A program made the position numbers and the translations under genes. Shown in pieces: positions 1 through 17,780 of a stretch of 64,000 bases of DNA. Position 1 is the first letter of the stretch. Each line of letters begins with the position of its first letter. The notes beneath the pieces were generated by a model. It saw nothing but the letters and a program-made list of their open reading frames with translations, was not told where the DNA came from and searched no databases. Source of the stretch: Glandiceps talaboti (taxonomy: Eukaryota; Hemichordata; Enteropneusta; Spengelidae); assembly GCF_964340395.1 (NCBI RefSeq), contig NC_135553.1:7116501-7180500 (forward strand), read 5' to 3'.

Positions 1-163
1 GACAAAAAGGCTGAACTTTAGTTGAAACAAGCAGGCAACCATAGTACCTCATATAGGTTAATGAAAAATGTCTTACATCATCCAGCAGGCTTTAATACCA
101 AATGATATTTGCTAAGTGAATGCATTGGTCTAACATGTCCATTATATTTGTATTATTTTATAG

Positions 164-5373
<5,210 letters not shown>

Positions 5374-6250
5374 ATTGTCCATACTACAGTAAGGTAACAG
5401 ATATTGTGTTGCACGATGCAATGTAGGTGGCAGCTGAGATATCCAGGATGACCTAGTATTCTTTATAAGCCACACAAAAATCTAGCTTTATTTAGTACTC
5501 TGGCCATTCTGCTGTTTGAGTAGTTTCTACTTATGTGGTATTTCCATTTGATGTGATCTAATATATGAAGTTTTAGTTTTCTGTATTGTTTATATTTTAT
5601 TCATCATCATAGTCTGGTCTAAGACCGACTGACCTTGAAAAGGGTGTAATTTTATTTTATTTCTCCTAATTTAGCTATATTGACACACCACCTTACCTAC
5701 ATATTTTAAATGGGCTGTATTTTACATTCCAAAGGCTGAGATTTATAACTATATCCAGAGTTGAAAAATATGATTCAGAATTGTAAATCTTAACAGATTT
5801 CATTATGTACTGACATTAGACACAAATCTCTGGCTTGCAAGAATGTATTCAAGTAATCCTGTAATAAGTGAGGTGACTCAATGTGACTGGTTCTTGACTT
5901 TGCTCGGGATCCATAGACTTCCACCTAGCATTTCATCAGCATTATTTGCCATAAGAAAAGAATGGCTACCTGTAGAAGAGATATTTTACCTGCCATGGTA
6001 TGCAATGGATTTGCTTTATTTAGGGGATAACAATAAAGATATATCTACACTGATACCGTTCTTTTTTCTTTTATTGATCACAAGCATTCACCAGAAAACA
6101 CAGCAGTCTTTGTTCTTATTGCTTCATATTAAAGTTAACTAAATATTTCATTGTGGTTTTTGAATGATTAGCTTTCCTGTGAAGTAATCAGTTTTATCCT
6201 TTTCCTACCATGGTGGTTGTTGACAATAAACTACAATGTGCGAAAAACAG
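5374..6250 (+). other. FAH 3' UTR
   Basis: Sequence after the FAH stop codon at 5371-5373. Two AATAAA hexamers (6032-6037 and 6225-6230) mark alternative ends. The second is followed within 30 bases by AATGTGCG-type sequence. A 99-codon open frame at 5843-6142 falls in this UTR and shows no family resemblance. The exact cleavage site cannot be fixed from sequence alone. Confidence 0.55.
6225..6230 (+). terminator. Poly(A) signal candidate for FAH
   Basis: Canonical AATAAA about 850 bases after the FAH stop. An earlier AATAAA at 6032-6037 is an alternative. Confidence 0.5.
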
Positions 6251-6310
6251 GTTTAACTTCAACCAAGAGGTAACACAAAGGGGGCTACTACAACTTATTT
6301 TGATGCGCAC

Positions 6311-6330
6311 GTGTGTGTGTGTGTGTGTGT
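6311..6330. repeat. (GT)10 microsatellite
   Basis: Short perfect GT array just downstream of the FAH 3' end. Confidence 0.9.
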
Positions 6331-7118
6331 TATGAGAAAGCGTTAAAAGCAAATGGCATGTTAATTCAAGTTCATCATTACTATGGTGAGTATGGTGAGA
6401 CTTGTTGATACTTGAGCGGCTACAGTAGGAGAAACAGCAACACTGTCTGTAACAGCATATTTTGTAACTCTAGCTATTGATGAATGATATTGGATGTTAA
6501 GGAATATTCACATACTGTGCCAAGTTGATATAGTTATTGTTAGCTGTATGACCACACTACACACGAGTATAAACTCGTTGAAGGTTTGGCACTATGTTCC
6601 TAAAATGTTAAGATGTACAGAGTCTTCTAGGACTTGGTAAATGAGAATGAACGAGTCATTTTACATGGAGGTACTAAAATATGAAGAGGTTGTGAATTGT
6701 CTCGTTAAAATGTTGTTTAGAGTTTGTGTAAAGACTTTTCCAATATTATATTTATATGCATGTCATACCGAGGTGAAAATTTCTTTGAGAGGAGACCATG
6801 TGAGGTTAAACATGGTCTGCTGGGAAAGACACTGAAGATATCCTCTCTTGACAACACTGGATAGGTATATATTATCATAATCCTTTCAGCCTTATACCAT
6901 GGTCACATTCTTGTTTGCCTTCGACACTTAAGGTGAAGATATATACTAGGTAAGATCACAGTTGTGTGTGGTAAGATGTAGAATGGCATAACCTTTGGTT
7001 GGCGATACCATATCCTTCAAGGGGGTATTTTTTGTGGGGGATGGGGGTGTTGGAAATATCCCATGCTTAATGTATTGACATAGTACAATATTATAGTAAA
7101 ATGTATTTATATACTCTA

Positions 7119-7505
7119 GGATGGATCTGGACAGGCGATATTCGGATGGACATAAAATGTAGGTTGGGTCTGGAATTCCGGAAGGAGATATTTGGGTGTA
7201 GGCGTTCTCTAGGTCTGATTTGGGACAGGAGATATTCGAGTGAAGGAATACTGTCGGTTGGATCTAGAAGTGAGACATTCGGGTGGAGGTATACTCTGGG
7301 TTCGATCTGGACAGGAGATATTCAGGTGAAGGGTGAATTTTTCTGTTCTATGTGGGACCACAGTGGAAATAAATCTGAAACATCCCAGCACAATGGTGTA
7401 TATATTGTATATTTTCGGTATACTGAATTTTTGTGCTGAAATAAATCAAATCAAATCTGGACAGGAGACATTCAGGTGAAAGCATGCTGTCGGTTGCATC
7501 GGGAC
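7119..7505. repeat. Degenerate ~50-bp minisatellite interrupted by an insertion
   Basis: About five diverged copies of a unit built around TCTGGACAGGAGATATTC followed by GGTGAAGG and CTGTCGGTTGG. They run from about 7119 to 7338 and resume at 7455-7505. Between them, about 7340-7454, is unrelated sequence ending in an AAATCAAATCAAATC tail, which looks like a retroposon that landed in the array. The open frames here (7101-7439 + and antisense) are repeat-driven and not supported as genes. Confidence 0.75.
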
Positions 7506-9434
7506 TTGCGGCATTCTCATAAATGATATCCTTACATCACAATAGTTGTGTGTAGGATGAACATTCCTTCCGCTCAAGCTACGACCCTTTCTTTTAATTA
7601 ATCCGTTAACATGGGAGGAGGAAACACCCATTGGTGTAAAGACAATGATGTACTGATTACTAATACATGGAATACTCGAAATTGTAATGTCATATTAGCC
7701 ATACTGATTGTAATTGGACTATCATAGCTTTTCCGACATGACATGACGTGAGGTATTTATATAAATTCAATCCGTTTGTCAACATTAAATTTGCTGCATT
7801 CTTTCATTTATAGATCTCTATATTAATTACTGAATAACCCGGAACTTCGTTAAGAGAACACTAAACTGCTTTATTTCAATTAGATTCGATTTGATTAGAT
7901 TGAAAGTAAAGTATTATTTGGTATTAAATCGATAATTCAGTTCTCCGACATGGTATCTCTTAGACTAGTTCTCGTTTGTGAAAACAGCAATGGACAGCAA
8001 TTGATCATAAAATTAATTTCTCTTCCTACATACTGATATTCAAAGTCTGGTAACGTGTTCCTCAGTATTGAAAACAATATCAAAATATTCGACGTTTGAT
8101 ATTTGTAGAGGTATTATACGATTATCAATAAATTGGTGTGTGATTGAATTTGAAATGTGACAGTATACCATAGGTGTACAGGTTGTTCAGAGCAGTTTGA
8201 TATTGTGTATCCAACATACCGTTGACTGCAAGACAAGTATAAGTATGCACACAGTGAAAAAGTCCTTGAAATTTCGAATATACCGCCACCAATGATTATA
8301 ACGCCTGGTAAAATTTATTTTTAGTACGCTCACGACGTCAGAAAGTTTTATGACGAAAATGTAGCAGGTGTTTATATGTTTGGTTACCTATGAAAAAAAA
8401 CTTCGCTGAAAGGGTAGTTTATGTTTCCAAAAAGAAAAAAATATATATCAACGTATTTGATTCGGTGTATGATCGTCAGCCCAAGAATACTGGTTACTAG
8501 ACATCGTCCTTTCAGAAGGAGTTTTAACGCATCGTATTGAAATATGCATCGGATACAACTGATTCCAACCACAGCCAACACACACACACACACACGCACT
8601 CCCCGTGATGTCTTTATACACACCTGGAGCGTTTGATATTAAGACAGACAATATATTTGTAATTGAATTCCACGGTTATTCCTCGGCTGAGTTCACACCG
8701 ATGGAGTTCATTTATCGGATGTGTATATAACTCATCATGGGTGTTCCCGACTCCTTTTAAAACGTCTGGTCGGTGTTCTATAATACTGACTGACTACGTA
8801 CTGTTTTTAATAATATGTTCGGCGTCTCTTTAAGAAAGTGTTTTTTTTTTTTTAAATTCTCAAACAGGCAAGTTGGCCTTTGCTAGGAAGTAACGCAAAC
8901 ATCAACACTGTGGGCTTACTGACGTAGATGAAACAGCATGCTAATCGCAGGTACAGAACTCGTTACAGTTGTCATAAAATGCCAGACTGTCATTGAAATG
9001 GGTCCAAGGAACTAGATAAACACCATCACAACATAATGCAGTAGCTATCTGACAGCTGTAACGATGTAAATGAAGGCTTCAACTACTATACTATACCATA
9101 CAACTTACTGATAAAACTTAAAACCCATTTTCAGACTAACGGATTAACAACTTTAGAAGTTTTTTTAGTCAGGGACCAGTAAATAAAGTTGTTTTAATAT
9201 ACATTTCTTTACTTCGGGGAAAAAATTAAGGAAGGGTTTGAAGTGAATTTATAATTTGTACTATTTCAAATTACATACATGTTTTGAAATAGAATGTAAA
9301 TATTGATTTTAAAACATAGCAGAAAGAGATTACCAAGTTTCGTTGTTTATACCATGATGGGTATTGCACATTATCTCTAAAAATGATTGTATAGATCATA
9401 GAGGTAGAAGATATACGCTACAAAGATGATGATT

Positions 9435-9525
9435 GTTTGCCCTTTAAAACTTTAAATCATTTTATAACTTTGTGAAAGATCTAAGACTAAAATTATAAAA
9501 TGATTTAAAGTTTTAAAGGGCAAAC
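9435..9525. repeat. Perfect 33-bp inverted repeat (hairpin, 25-nt loop)
   Basis: The left arm 9435-9467 begins GTTTGCCCTTTAAAAC and ends TCATTTTATAA. The right arm 9493-9525 is its exact reverse complement. The 25-base loop is unrelated sequence. It could be a small foldback element (MITE) or a transcribed hairpin. Nothing in the sequence proves transcription. Confidence 0.95.
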
Positions 9526-10867
9526 ACTTACGGGAGGTAAATATATTTGTCTGACGTTCAACCCAGCACCGACTATTGTGGAACAGATCTTGAAGGAAAC
9601 AATATAATTTAATTCCTGAAATCTCTTAAAAAGCACACTACATTGTGTCTCGGTGCGCTGTACAATGCTAAACATGTAGACACATGGCTGGAATGAAAAC
9701 AATTACATAAATATACGTGGCTAAAACTGATGATGAAAATTAGGAGGCAAAAATAAGAATAAACTTTACACAAAACTACACTCTGTAGTATTGCTTAAAA
9801 AGACAAGTTTTAAGATCGCGTTTAAAAGAATTGACAAGAAACTACATCAGTTGTACAAACCGAGCGAATGCTAAGAGAAGCTTACTCCACAAAATTGGAG
9901 CCATGACTGAAAAGGCTCAGAAACCATAATTTTTTGTAGCACTATTTGTATCTCGTCTCGTTAAAATCAATCTTATCGGATGAACGAAGTGTACTCTGTG
10001 GAACATAAATATCAATCATTGAACGAATCTTTGCCGGGCAGGTACGCAATGAAGTTCGAATAAAACAAGTGTAAAGTGTTCTTGTTCCGAGTAAATTCTT
10101 TTGTCGGTAAAGTTGATAGAAAAATGATTTGCTCTATTATCAAATCATGATCTCTGATGCAGGTATCTCCAAAATAAACCACTTCTTCCTTCCGATAACA
10201 TTATCACGTGACAAATTGTAAGAAAACATCACTTATTAATCGACAGAAATTCTACTAATACGTGACCTCTAGTAGCTATCGGATAAAACACCTGATAGTA
10301 TGTTTGTTATGTTCGACACGACTCGGAGGATTTGACAACAATCACCAGTTTTTGATGCCTTACACAATATCAATGGCCATGCACGGGTAATTTAGAGACC
10401 CTAACATAAATTCAGATGAGTATATCCTTTAAAAGAGTACATATTAGTATAGTTTCCTAAAACACGGCGGATGTCGTTTCTTGAGAAATACAGAAGCGAA
10501 TTTCAAGATGGAAGTATATATTCATTCAGCCTACCTGCGGTCGGATGAATCCATTAGATTTGGCGAGTTTACATTTTGGTGTCTTATGGTGAATTCATGT
10601 TACAACATAGACACAGCAGATGCGAGTACTTTCATCATGCCCTAGGCGTTTGACACATAATGTCACTGCGGATGCGGAGAGCAGTTTCTTAAATAACAAT
10701 GGGATGTATGAGCAATGCTTAACTTGGTAGAGCTGTTAGTACTAGTAGATAGTTGTCGTTTCTAATATTGTTGCTATTACTGTAGCTATATTGAAACGGG
10801 CTTTTCATATTTTTTTTCTGAAACGTGATTCACCCTCATTTGACTTATCCACCTCACTATCTAGCTT

Positions 10868-10981
10868 ACATCCATCCATCCATTCATACATACGTACGTA
10901 CGTACATAGTTTTTATACATACAGACATACAGACAGACATACATACATACATACATACATACATACACATACATACATATT
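10868..10981. repeat. Compound CATC/CATA/CGTA tetranucleotide tract
   Basis: Successive CATC, CATA, CGTA, ACAG and ACAT tetranucleotide runs. The Tyr/His/Ile-rich frames across it are repeat artefacts. Confidence 0.9.
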
Positions 10982-11112
10982 GCATACGTGACGGAACGAA
11001 CCTCCACCTCCTAAGATTGTTTAGTGTTTTAGTTACCATAGTAATTACTGTTCACTATAGTTTAGATCCAAAGCGTGGACAGCTACCTTAAGGAACCGCC
11101 AGTTTCTTCGGC

Positions 11113-11222
11113 CGGGGAGGGGGGGGGGGCGGTGGATTGGTAATGGGGCCATCCTCTTCTTAAAATTGGCATGGGGGGGGGGGAGGGTTATCCTGTTTTG
11201 AACGTTTGGGATGGGGGGGGGT
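11113..11222. repeat. G-tract cluster (possible G-quadruplex)
   Basis: Three long G runs (11119-11129, 11173-11183, 11213-11221) plus shorter GGGG/GGG runs on the + strand within about 110 bases. That is enough G tracts for an intramolecular quadruplex. Confidence 0.85.
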
Positions 11223-13876
11223 TAGTGTGTTTTGGATTTTGATGGAAGAAAAAAATCCACGAATTTACGGTGGCTTGACCTTGTCTGCACTGTGGAATTT
11301 TTTCTTGTCCCTATTTCTTAGCTATATTCTTTAAAATTACTTCACCTGAAGTGTCGCTCAAACATAACTATACAAATACATATACATGTATTCCACACTA
11401 GTTACAGAACATGCCATGTAAAAACTCTGGTATTTCATAATCAATGGTCAATATGCTTCACATACATTGAACTTTGCGGCAAAAGTTGAAATTTCCGTAA
11501 TGGTAATATTCATAGATAGTTTATAAATTAAAAGAATTTAAATTATTCTACTCTTCGGTATTAAGGGAGTAATACAGATTGTATGCTTTCTATTTCGGAC
11601 ACTACATGTTATCGACACTACAAATCACCTCATCAGACTCCAGTTTCTATTATACATAGCAGGTGTGAGCAACTGAAGTTCTCTAACCATACCAGTGACT
11701 TTACTATACTAGTATCTGCAACAGCAATGTCACTACAATGGCGAAAAAATGGCAACAAAAAATATCATTCAAATGTACGTAAACAATCAACAAGCAAAAC
11801 ATATAAACTCATCGGACTACGCAAAGTTTTTGAAAAACTTCCCAAGCACACTGAAGATGTTTTGCGAAGCAAATTTGCCATTTTATTAGTTGAAACATCA
11901 TTTAGCATTTTATATGTTTTCCGTCGCTACTTTCTTAGTAATCAGTGGCCACGTCGCGTCGCGTCGGTGGACTCGGGAGAAACTTCAGTCCTTGAACTCC
12001 AGTAAAATTGATCACGCAACCCCGATAACATCGTCACTTACCGGCCATAAAAAACACCATATAACAAATTGATAACAGTACTCTTTTGTAAAAGGCTTCC
12101 AAAACTTATTCTGTTGTCGGTATCCTGCTCTCCCACGATAGTGTGCACTTGTTTGGTTTCGCTAGGGGTCTAGTAGTCCTGCTTGCATACGGCATAAGGG
12201 AGCGATTACGACATACATGTTTCTTGTGATATGCAGTGTCTCAGCAGGAATACTTTTATTGATGCCAACGAAGTGTGAGACTACATTCATTTCATGTATT
12301 TAATCAAATTCCAGTGATGAATTACAGCAAACTACGGTTGGTGAACACTTTTAGATATTTAAAAGAAGAACGCAATATACAAGGTAGGTGCGATGCTATT
12401 GCTTACAATTTGCAGATGTTTTCGATAGTTTTTGTTAAAGCCTTTTTTGGTAAAGTTTTCAGCGTGGTTTCCCACTATTATTTGTGGAGAAATAGCTATA
12501 TAAGCAAAACGTGACTATTCAGAAGTATATTGTATAATGCTAAGATAGACAAAGACACACATGTTAACATGCACAAACATTTTACAATTTAATGCAGGGG
12601 CATGTCTTGTTATAGGAGTATAATAATGTATATCGATACATTCCTGTTATTTCGTGAGATATTTATATGAAATGCCATACTTCTATCTCATAATGAGAAT
12701 GATAACAGCATTAAAAATAAAAAATAGCTTCATTTTGTGATAAAAATAGTCACACCTCAGTATCAAAACCCGATTTACAGTATGGTAATTGCAGAACACC
12801 AAAGGGAAACCCTCGCAACGCAATATAACATACAACTGTCAAAAAATCGACACCAAAATAAAAATGGAAAGCAATTATTCAGAGTGTTTTGACATCAATT
12901 TCCTGTAGTCTGCGAACACGTGGTCTTTTTGCAAGGATATTTATGAGAGGCATAGCAACAGACGTGGCAAATACGGCACAATGGCACCACATGTCGTGAA
13001 ATGTTTTTCCATAGGTGCAATAAGGGTCAAATATAGGGTAAGACTTATATAGTATGATAGAAAAACTTTCAGAACAACCTTGCAGGCGCCAATCACAGTT
13101 TGATATGTTCTCATACAGTTTTCTCATCAGCAAAACTGTTCGTATGTGTTTCATGTAGAAAACACGTCGTCATCTAGTTACCTGAATATTGTGAAAAAAA
13201 CTGTATGGCCGACTTTGATTGAACTTCGTGTCAATCCCATTTTCTATACAAGAATCTTGCAATTTATTGTCACTGAGGACAAGGATGTCATATGAAAGAA
13301 GAACGTCAATTTTACGTAGGGCACAAGATTGAAAATGAGGTTCAAGACACGTTACAAAACATTATTATGACTGATATAAAACACTTATATACGTTGAATC
13401 GTTAAAAAACCTATATGAATGGTTTGCTCAAGGGACAGGAAAACCATTGATTTGAAAGTAAAAGGATGACATCGGAATTCAAAACGTCAACATTTAAAAA
13501 CGGAGTCAGTTTGAAATAGTATAGTTAACTGCTTTTTGTGGTTCTTTATGTTGACACGTTTCAAATTCATATCTGAGTATAAGCTTATGGATATATGGAT
13601 AAATACAGCTTTGTGTATAATGACTGGAGTTATGCAACCGTTAAGAGACAAAACATGTAAATAAATGGGCAAAAATGAATTTTATAGAGCTATACTTGCT
13701 TTGGTATAATAATTATAATAAAGAAGCTTGTAATGTTTTGGTGTAATCAGGTAGATAGGGATGGGTCTAATCTAGCACAGTAGAAAAGGTTACAGTGAGA
13801 AACTACGAATGAGTCAGTCCATGTAAAGAGATTTATTGGTAGATCACAACTTTGTTTAGTCAAGGTACTATTGGTG

Positions 13877-13935
13877 GCATTGAATCTCAAGATTTCTCTC
13901 TGCGTCTAGTGCATTGAGATCCTGAGATTAAATGC
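13877..13935. repeat. Imperfect 17-bp inverted repeat (hairpin)
   Basis: GCATTGAATCTCAAGAT (13877-13893) pairs with ATCCTGAGATTAAATGC (13919-13935) at 15 of 17 positions around a 25-base loop. The size is like a small pre-miRNA-type hairpin or foldback remnant, and no function is shown. Confidence 0.7.
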
Positions 13936-16900
13936 TACATTCAACCTAAGCCACCCACACAGTCATTAACATAATTATTGTTAATAAAGAACAGAATTTT
14001 GCCAGATGATAGGTTGGTGTTTATTGGGGCAGTTACATAAAATATTAATGTTCACATATGGTATATTTGTCAGAGCAGGATGTTATTCATGCATTGTTTT
14101 TAATCATTCTAACAGTTGGGAGTTTTATACTCATTTGCGTGATAAAATTTTGGTTCATGATTTGTCATTGAGCTAGACGTGGTAATGAGCGAGAGGATGC
14201 GATAGCACCGGGGGAGTTTCGAGACTAAATGCAATCACAACAATGTAAACCAGTTAAGTAGACAGATACAAGTCAACTGAAGCAAGAGAAACCTTGCTAT
14301 ACTCTGCTACATTATTTTGCCTGGCTTGAAAAATAACCTATTGACATTACTAGATCGTCGCATCTTGTCTATCAGGACAACATTTTCATTAAAATTGTTA
14401 CAGATTATCACCTGGCACAAATCCAGAAATCGACTTGTTACATTTCAAATTACTGACATGCCTGCAAAATATAAGTTGATACAATGTATATGATTCGTCG
14501 GTGATCCGAAAAGATAATGGTAGCTCACGAAAAGAAGTATATATAGCAACGTTGGTAAGATTTCTGTGGTTAGGGATCGATCTCACACAACCAACACAAT
14601 ACAGCTGGGGCCAGATAATGCAAGGAGACACAGTTAGCAAGACGTCTGTTGAGCCAGGCGGGAAAATGTATAAAAAATTAATAGAAATATCTTTTTCGAG
14701 CCAGAATTATTTGTTTCTACTCGACTCGCCGTTACCGACTTGCATGAAGGCGTAACCATAGCTTTGCAAAATAGTCTAAATCCTTATCGCTGCTCTTTGA
14801 AGACAGTTGATTGGACGAAAGTCTAAGATGAAATCATAAATCTACATCTGCACATACAAAAGATGTCCAGTGACATTTGAAAATCAGTATTTAGAAATAA
14901 TAACTAAAGATGTTATGGACATATATAGCTGTATTACTGTATAAAATGTAATTGTCATGAACGATGGGAATGGCACGTACTCGTTATTGAAAAATAACTA
15001 CCTTTGATATATATTTATATAACATAATGTAAACACATCTATGTCGTGTTATAATGTTTTGTAATGGGTAAACACATAAATGTTATCATATCCGTCCCAG
15101 TATCACCCAACCGTAGTATAACTGAGGTAGAGACTGATGTATTGTCAATTTTCGTTTTGTTATTAAAATCTATATTAACCATAATCTTTGTATAGAAATC
15201 GGCTTGGGCTTTGATGTGTAAAGCTTCTTCTGACTGAACTGATGTATGAAAGGAAGTTAGGTGGATACGTTTTACTTTTGTCAACTGAAGTGTAGTGAGA
15301 TAAGGGAAAATGCATGTTACTTCAAGTCATGGTCAATTACACATAGAATAATTCACAAAGGGCATCACCTTATAGTGAAGGCAGGAATAGTAATGAACAA
15401 GCGTGGTGTGAAAATCTAGGAAACAACATTTTGTAACACTGAAGGTCAAATGTTTGATAAGAATGCGCAGGTTCAGGGCTAGTAATGTTTTTCATCAAAC
15501 TTGCCATTCATCTGCGCATCTATTACCGACAGTAAGCTTGTGAGTTTTATCTTAAACTTCAAACTATTTCTGCCTTTGATATACTGTTGGAACATATTGT
15601 TTCGCAATTATTCAAGCTTGAAAAACCATGCCAATAGAACACATGTATTTGATCAATCACCTATCTGTGGTACAGGGTGCTTACTTAAAATATTGAAAGG
15701 CAGTGTTTGGGCCATACTCAACATTGTCAACAGTGCTGTGAAAAGCATCAGCCAACAAACCCTTTGCTAGGTTAGCTGTATCGTTAGTATTTAGTTAGTA
15801 GTTTATTCTGTATGTAGATTAACTTCCCCTTCCTACGATGTGTATAAACATTCAATAATTATTTGATAAAACACCATCTCTTGTAGCTTTACAGGGTCAT
15901 GGGAATTAAACAGCAACATAACAAGTCTTTGCCGACTATCATGCTAATGTATATATTTCGGACAAATGTGGCCGTCATTCAGTCTTGAACGTGATATACA
16001 TTTAAATTCACATGTATGTGTCATATGGTATATATCACCTCTTTTTAAGAATTTGAAGAAATTAGCCATACTCAAATACTATAAAGAGTGTGATGTAATA
16101 TAGGCTTGATTTTGACATTTGGCCATGCAATATAGCAGTACCAGCTGAATTGTTATATCTTACAATATAAAGATAGTCACTTGACTTAAGACTATCGTAA
16201 AAATACAACAATTATGGTTTCCATTCAGTGAAAAGTGATAGGACCATCAGCATAATATATGCAGATATGTTCACATTCTGCACGACCTTCAACAAGATTT
16301 AAATCTAATAGCCACATTTAAAGACTTCAATATGCCAATAACTACTTGCCTTCGATGATGGACACTGGTGTACTTTCATGATATCAGATGAAGATCGTAT
16401 CTGGTTAGTGGAACCCTATCCCCTTTCACAATGTTGTTTCACATTGAATTGACTTTACATGTACTCAGGTAAGAAGCTATGATAAAATTGTTTAATGAAA
16501 TGAAAAATCCAAAAATAGATACCCAAATACCAGATCCTTATCCATATGGCCACTTTAAATGATCTGACATTATAGTAAGTTTCCTGTTTTAGCTGAAATG
16601 TTTTGAAATCTATTAATATAACTTTATATATCAATGAGGTATGATTGACGGATTGTGCCTCGGGCCATCTTCTTGTTGGCATATCTGTTAGTATTTCTGA
16701 AGTGTATTAAATGCTAAGATCGTGAGTTTTTTTCGAAATTTACGAAGGGAATTGTTATGCCACACAAATAAACGGCTGTGTTATATTAGTTTATCAGTCG
16801 TGCTAGACCATGGTTTCATAAAACGCTACACGTTTATGAAACAAAATCTTTAGTGTTTAATAGGAGACGCATTATGTCGGAATTTACCGCCGTTCACTGA

Positions 16901-17714
16901 ATTATGTGATTAATCCAGTTTCGATTCATTCATATGATTGCAATGTGTCTTGCGCATAAAGGTACCTAGTTGTTAGGTTTCGATTGAAAAGTTACACGTA
17001 CTACATGATCAAGGAGTTCATCTTCTGAAATTTTTCGTCGTCCTTTGTCTTCAAAACGCCTATCAAATTTCCTAGCACGTTGGCTGTTAACAAGAGTATT
17101 GTTGAGATTGCAGTAGGTGTTGCGTCACTTCCAGTGGCATTTTCAATATATCTTTAGCTTGAGGTACTTTCAATGGTTTAATAGTGGTAGCGAAATACGT
17201 GTTCATCAGTTGTATGGAAAGTATCAGGATAAATAGAGAGGTGTCATTGTGATTAGGAACATACACACACAGCAGACGTAAACTTAATATTTCCATAAGG
17301 ACAAAGGACGGCAATTGATTGTTTCTTACCTTTGTCTTTACAGCTTGTATATCGAGATGCATTGACATTAAAAACTATATCGACAAACCTCATAGGACAT
17401 GTGCGCTTCATTTTTCATCAATATATGTATCAAACTACACGAATTTTGAAGACTGTCTAATTACGAAAAAACATTAATTTTGCAAAAGACATAATTATTT
17501 ATCCAAATGATTTATTGATATTCATAAAGATGTTTATCAAAATTAAACCTGATTATGTCTTGCTATTCCTATGAGAGATGCGTGTATTACGCTTCAAGAA
17601 GATTGATGTTGTACAGACAAAGAGACAAATAGTCAAACAGACAGACATTCAAACAGAGAGGTAGGCAGGCAAACTCACAGACACGCATACACGCACACAC
17701 ATACGTGTTGCACA
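13936..17714. other. Intergenic, nothing recognised
   Basis: AT-rich unique-looking DNA. Open frames here are short and resemble nothing known. Confidence 0.45.
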
Positions 17715-17780
17715 CATACATACATACATACATACATACATACATACATACATACATACATACATACATACATACATACA
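17715..17780. repeat. (ACAT)n microsatellite
   Basis: About 16 tetranucleotide units. It produces artefactual open frames in all three + frames and on the - strand. Confidence 0.97.

Larger units (their letters stand above)
6251..9434. other. Intergenic, no gene recognised
   Basis: AT-rich DNA with the minisatellite described separately and a short AC run at 8578-8595. I see no exon with both a supported frame and splice sites. Confidence 0.5.
9526..13876. other. Intergenic, no gene recognised
   Basis: Contains the tetranucleotide tract near 10.9 kb and G-rich tracts near 11.15 kb. The longest open frame (11583-12005, 140 codons with ATG) resembles no family I know and has no clear splice or promoter context. 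A 91-codon ATG frame on the - strand (12879-13154), with several cysteines, is likewise unidentified. Confidence 0.45.

Noticed and set aside
5843-6142. 99-codon frame after FAH
   Set aside because: Lies in the FAH 3' UTR before the last poly(A) signal and has no family resemblance.
7101-7439. 112-codon frame with repeated TGDI/RRYSSEG-like segments
   Set aside because: It is the translation of a degenerate minisatellite and runs into an inserted segment.
11583-12005. 140-codon ATG frame on the + strand
   Set aside because: No family resemblance, no promoter, splice or poly(A) context. One frame this long is not surprising over 64 kb in six frames.
12879-13154. 91-codon ATG frame on the - strand with spaced cysteines (NCDWRLQGC and WCHC); considered a RAMP-like or peptide precursor
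   Set aside because: No signal peptide or membrane segment, and the cysteine spacing does not match a family I can name.
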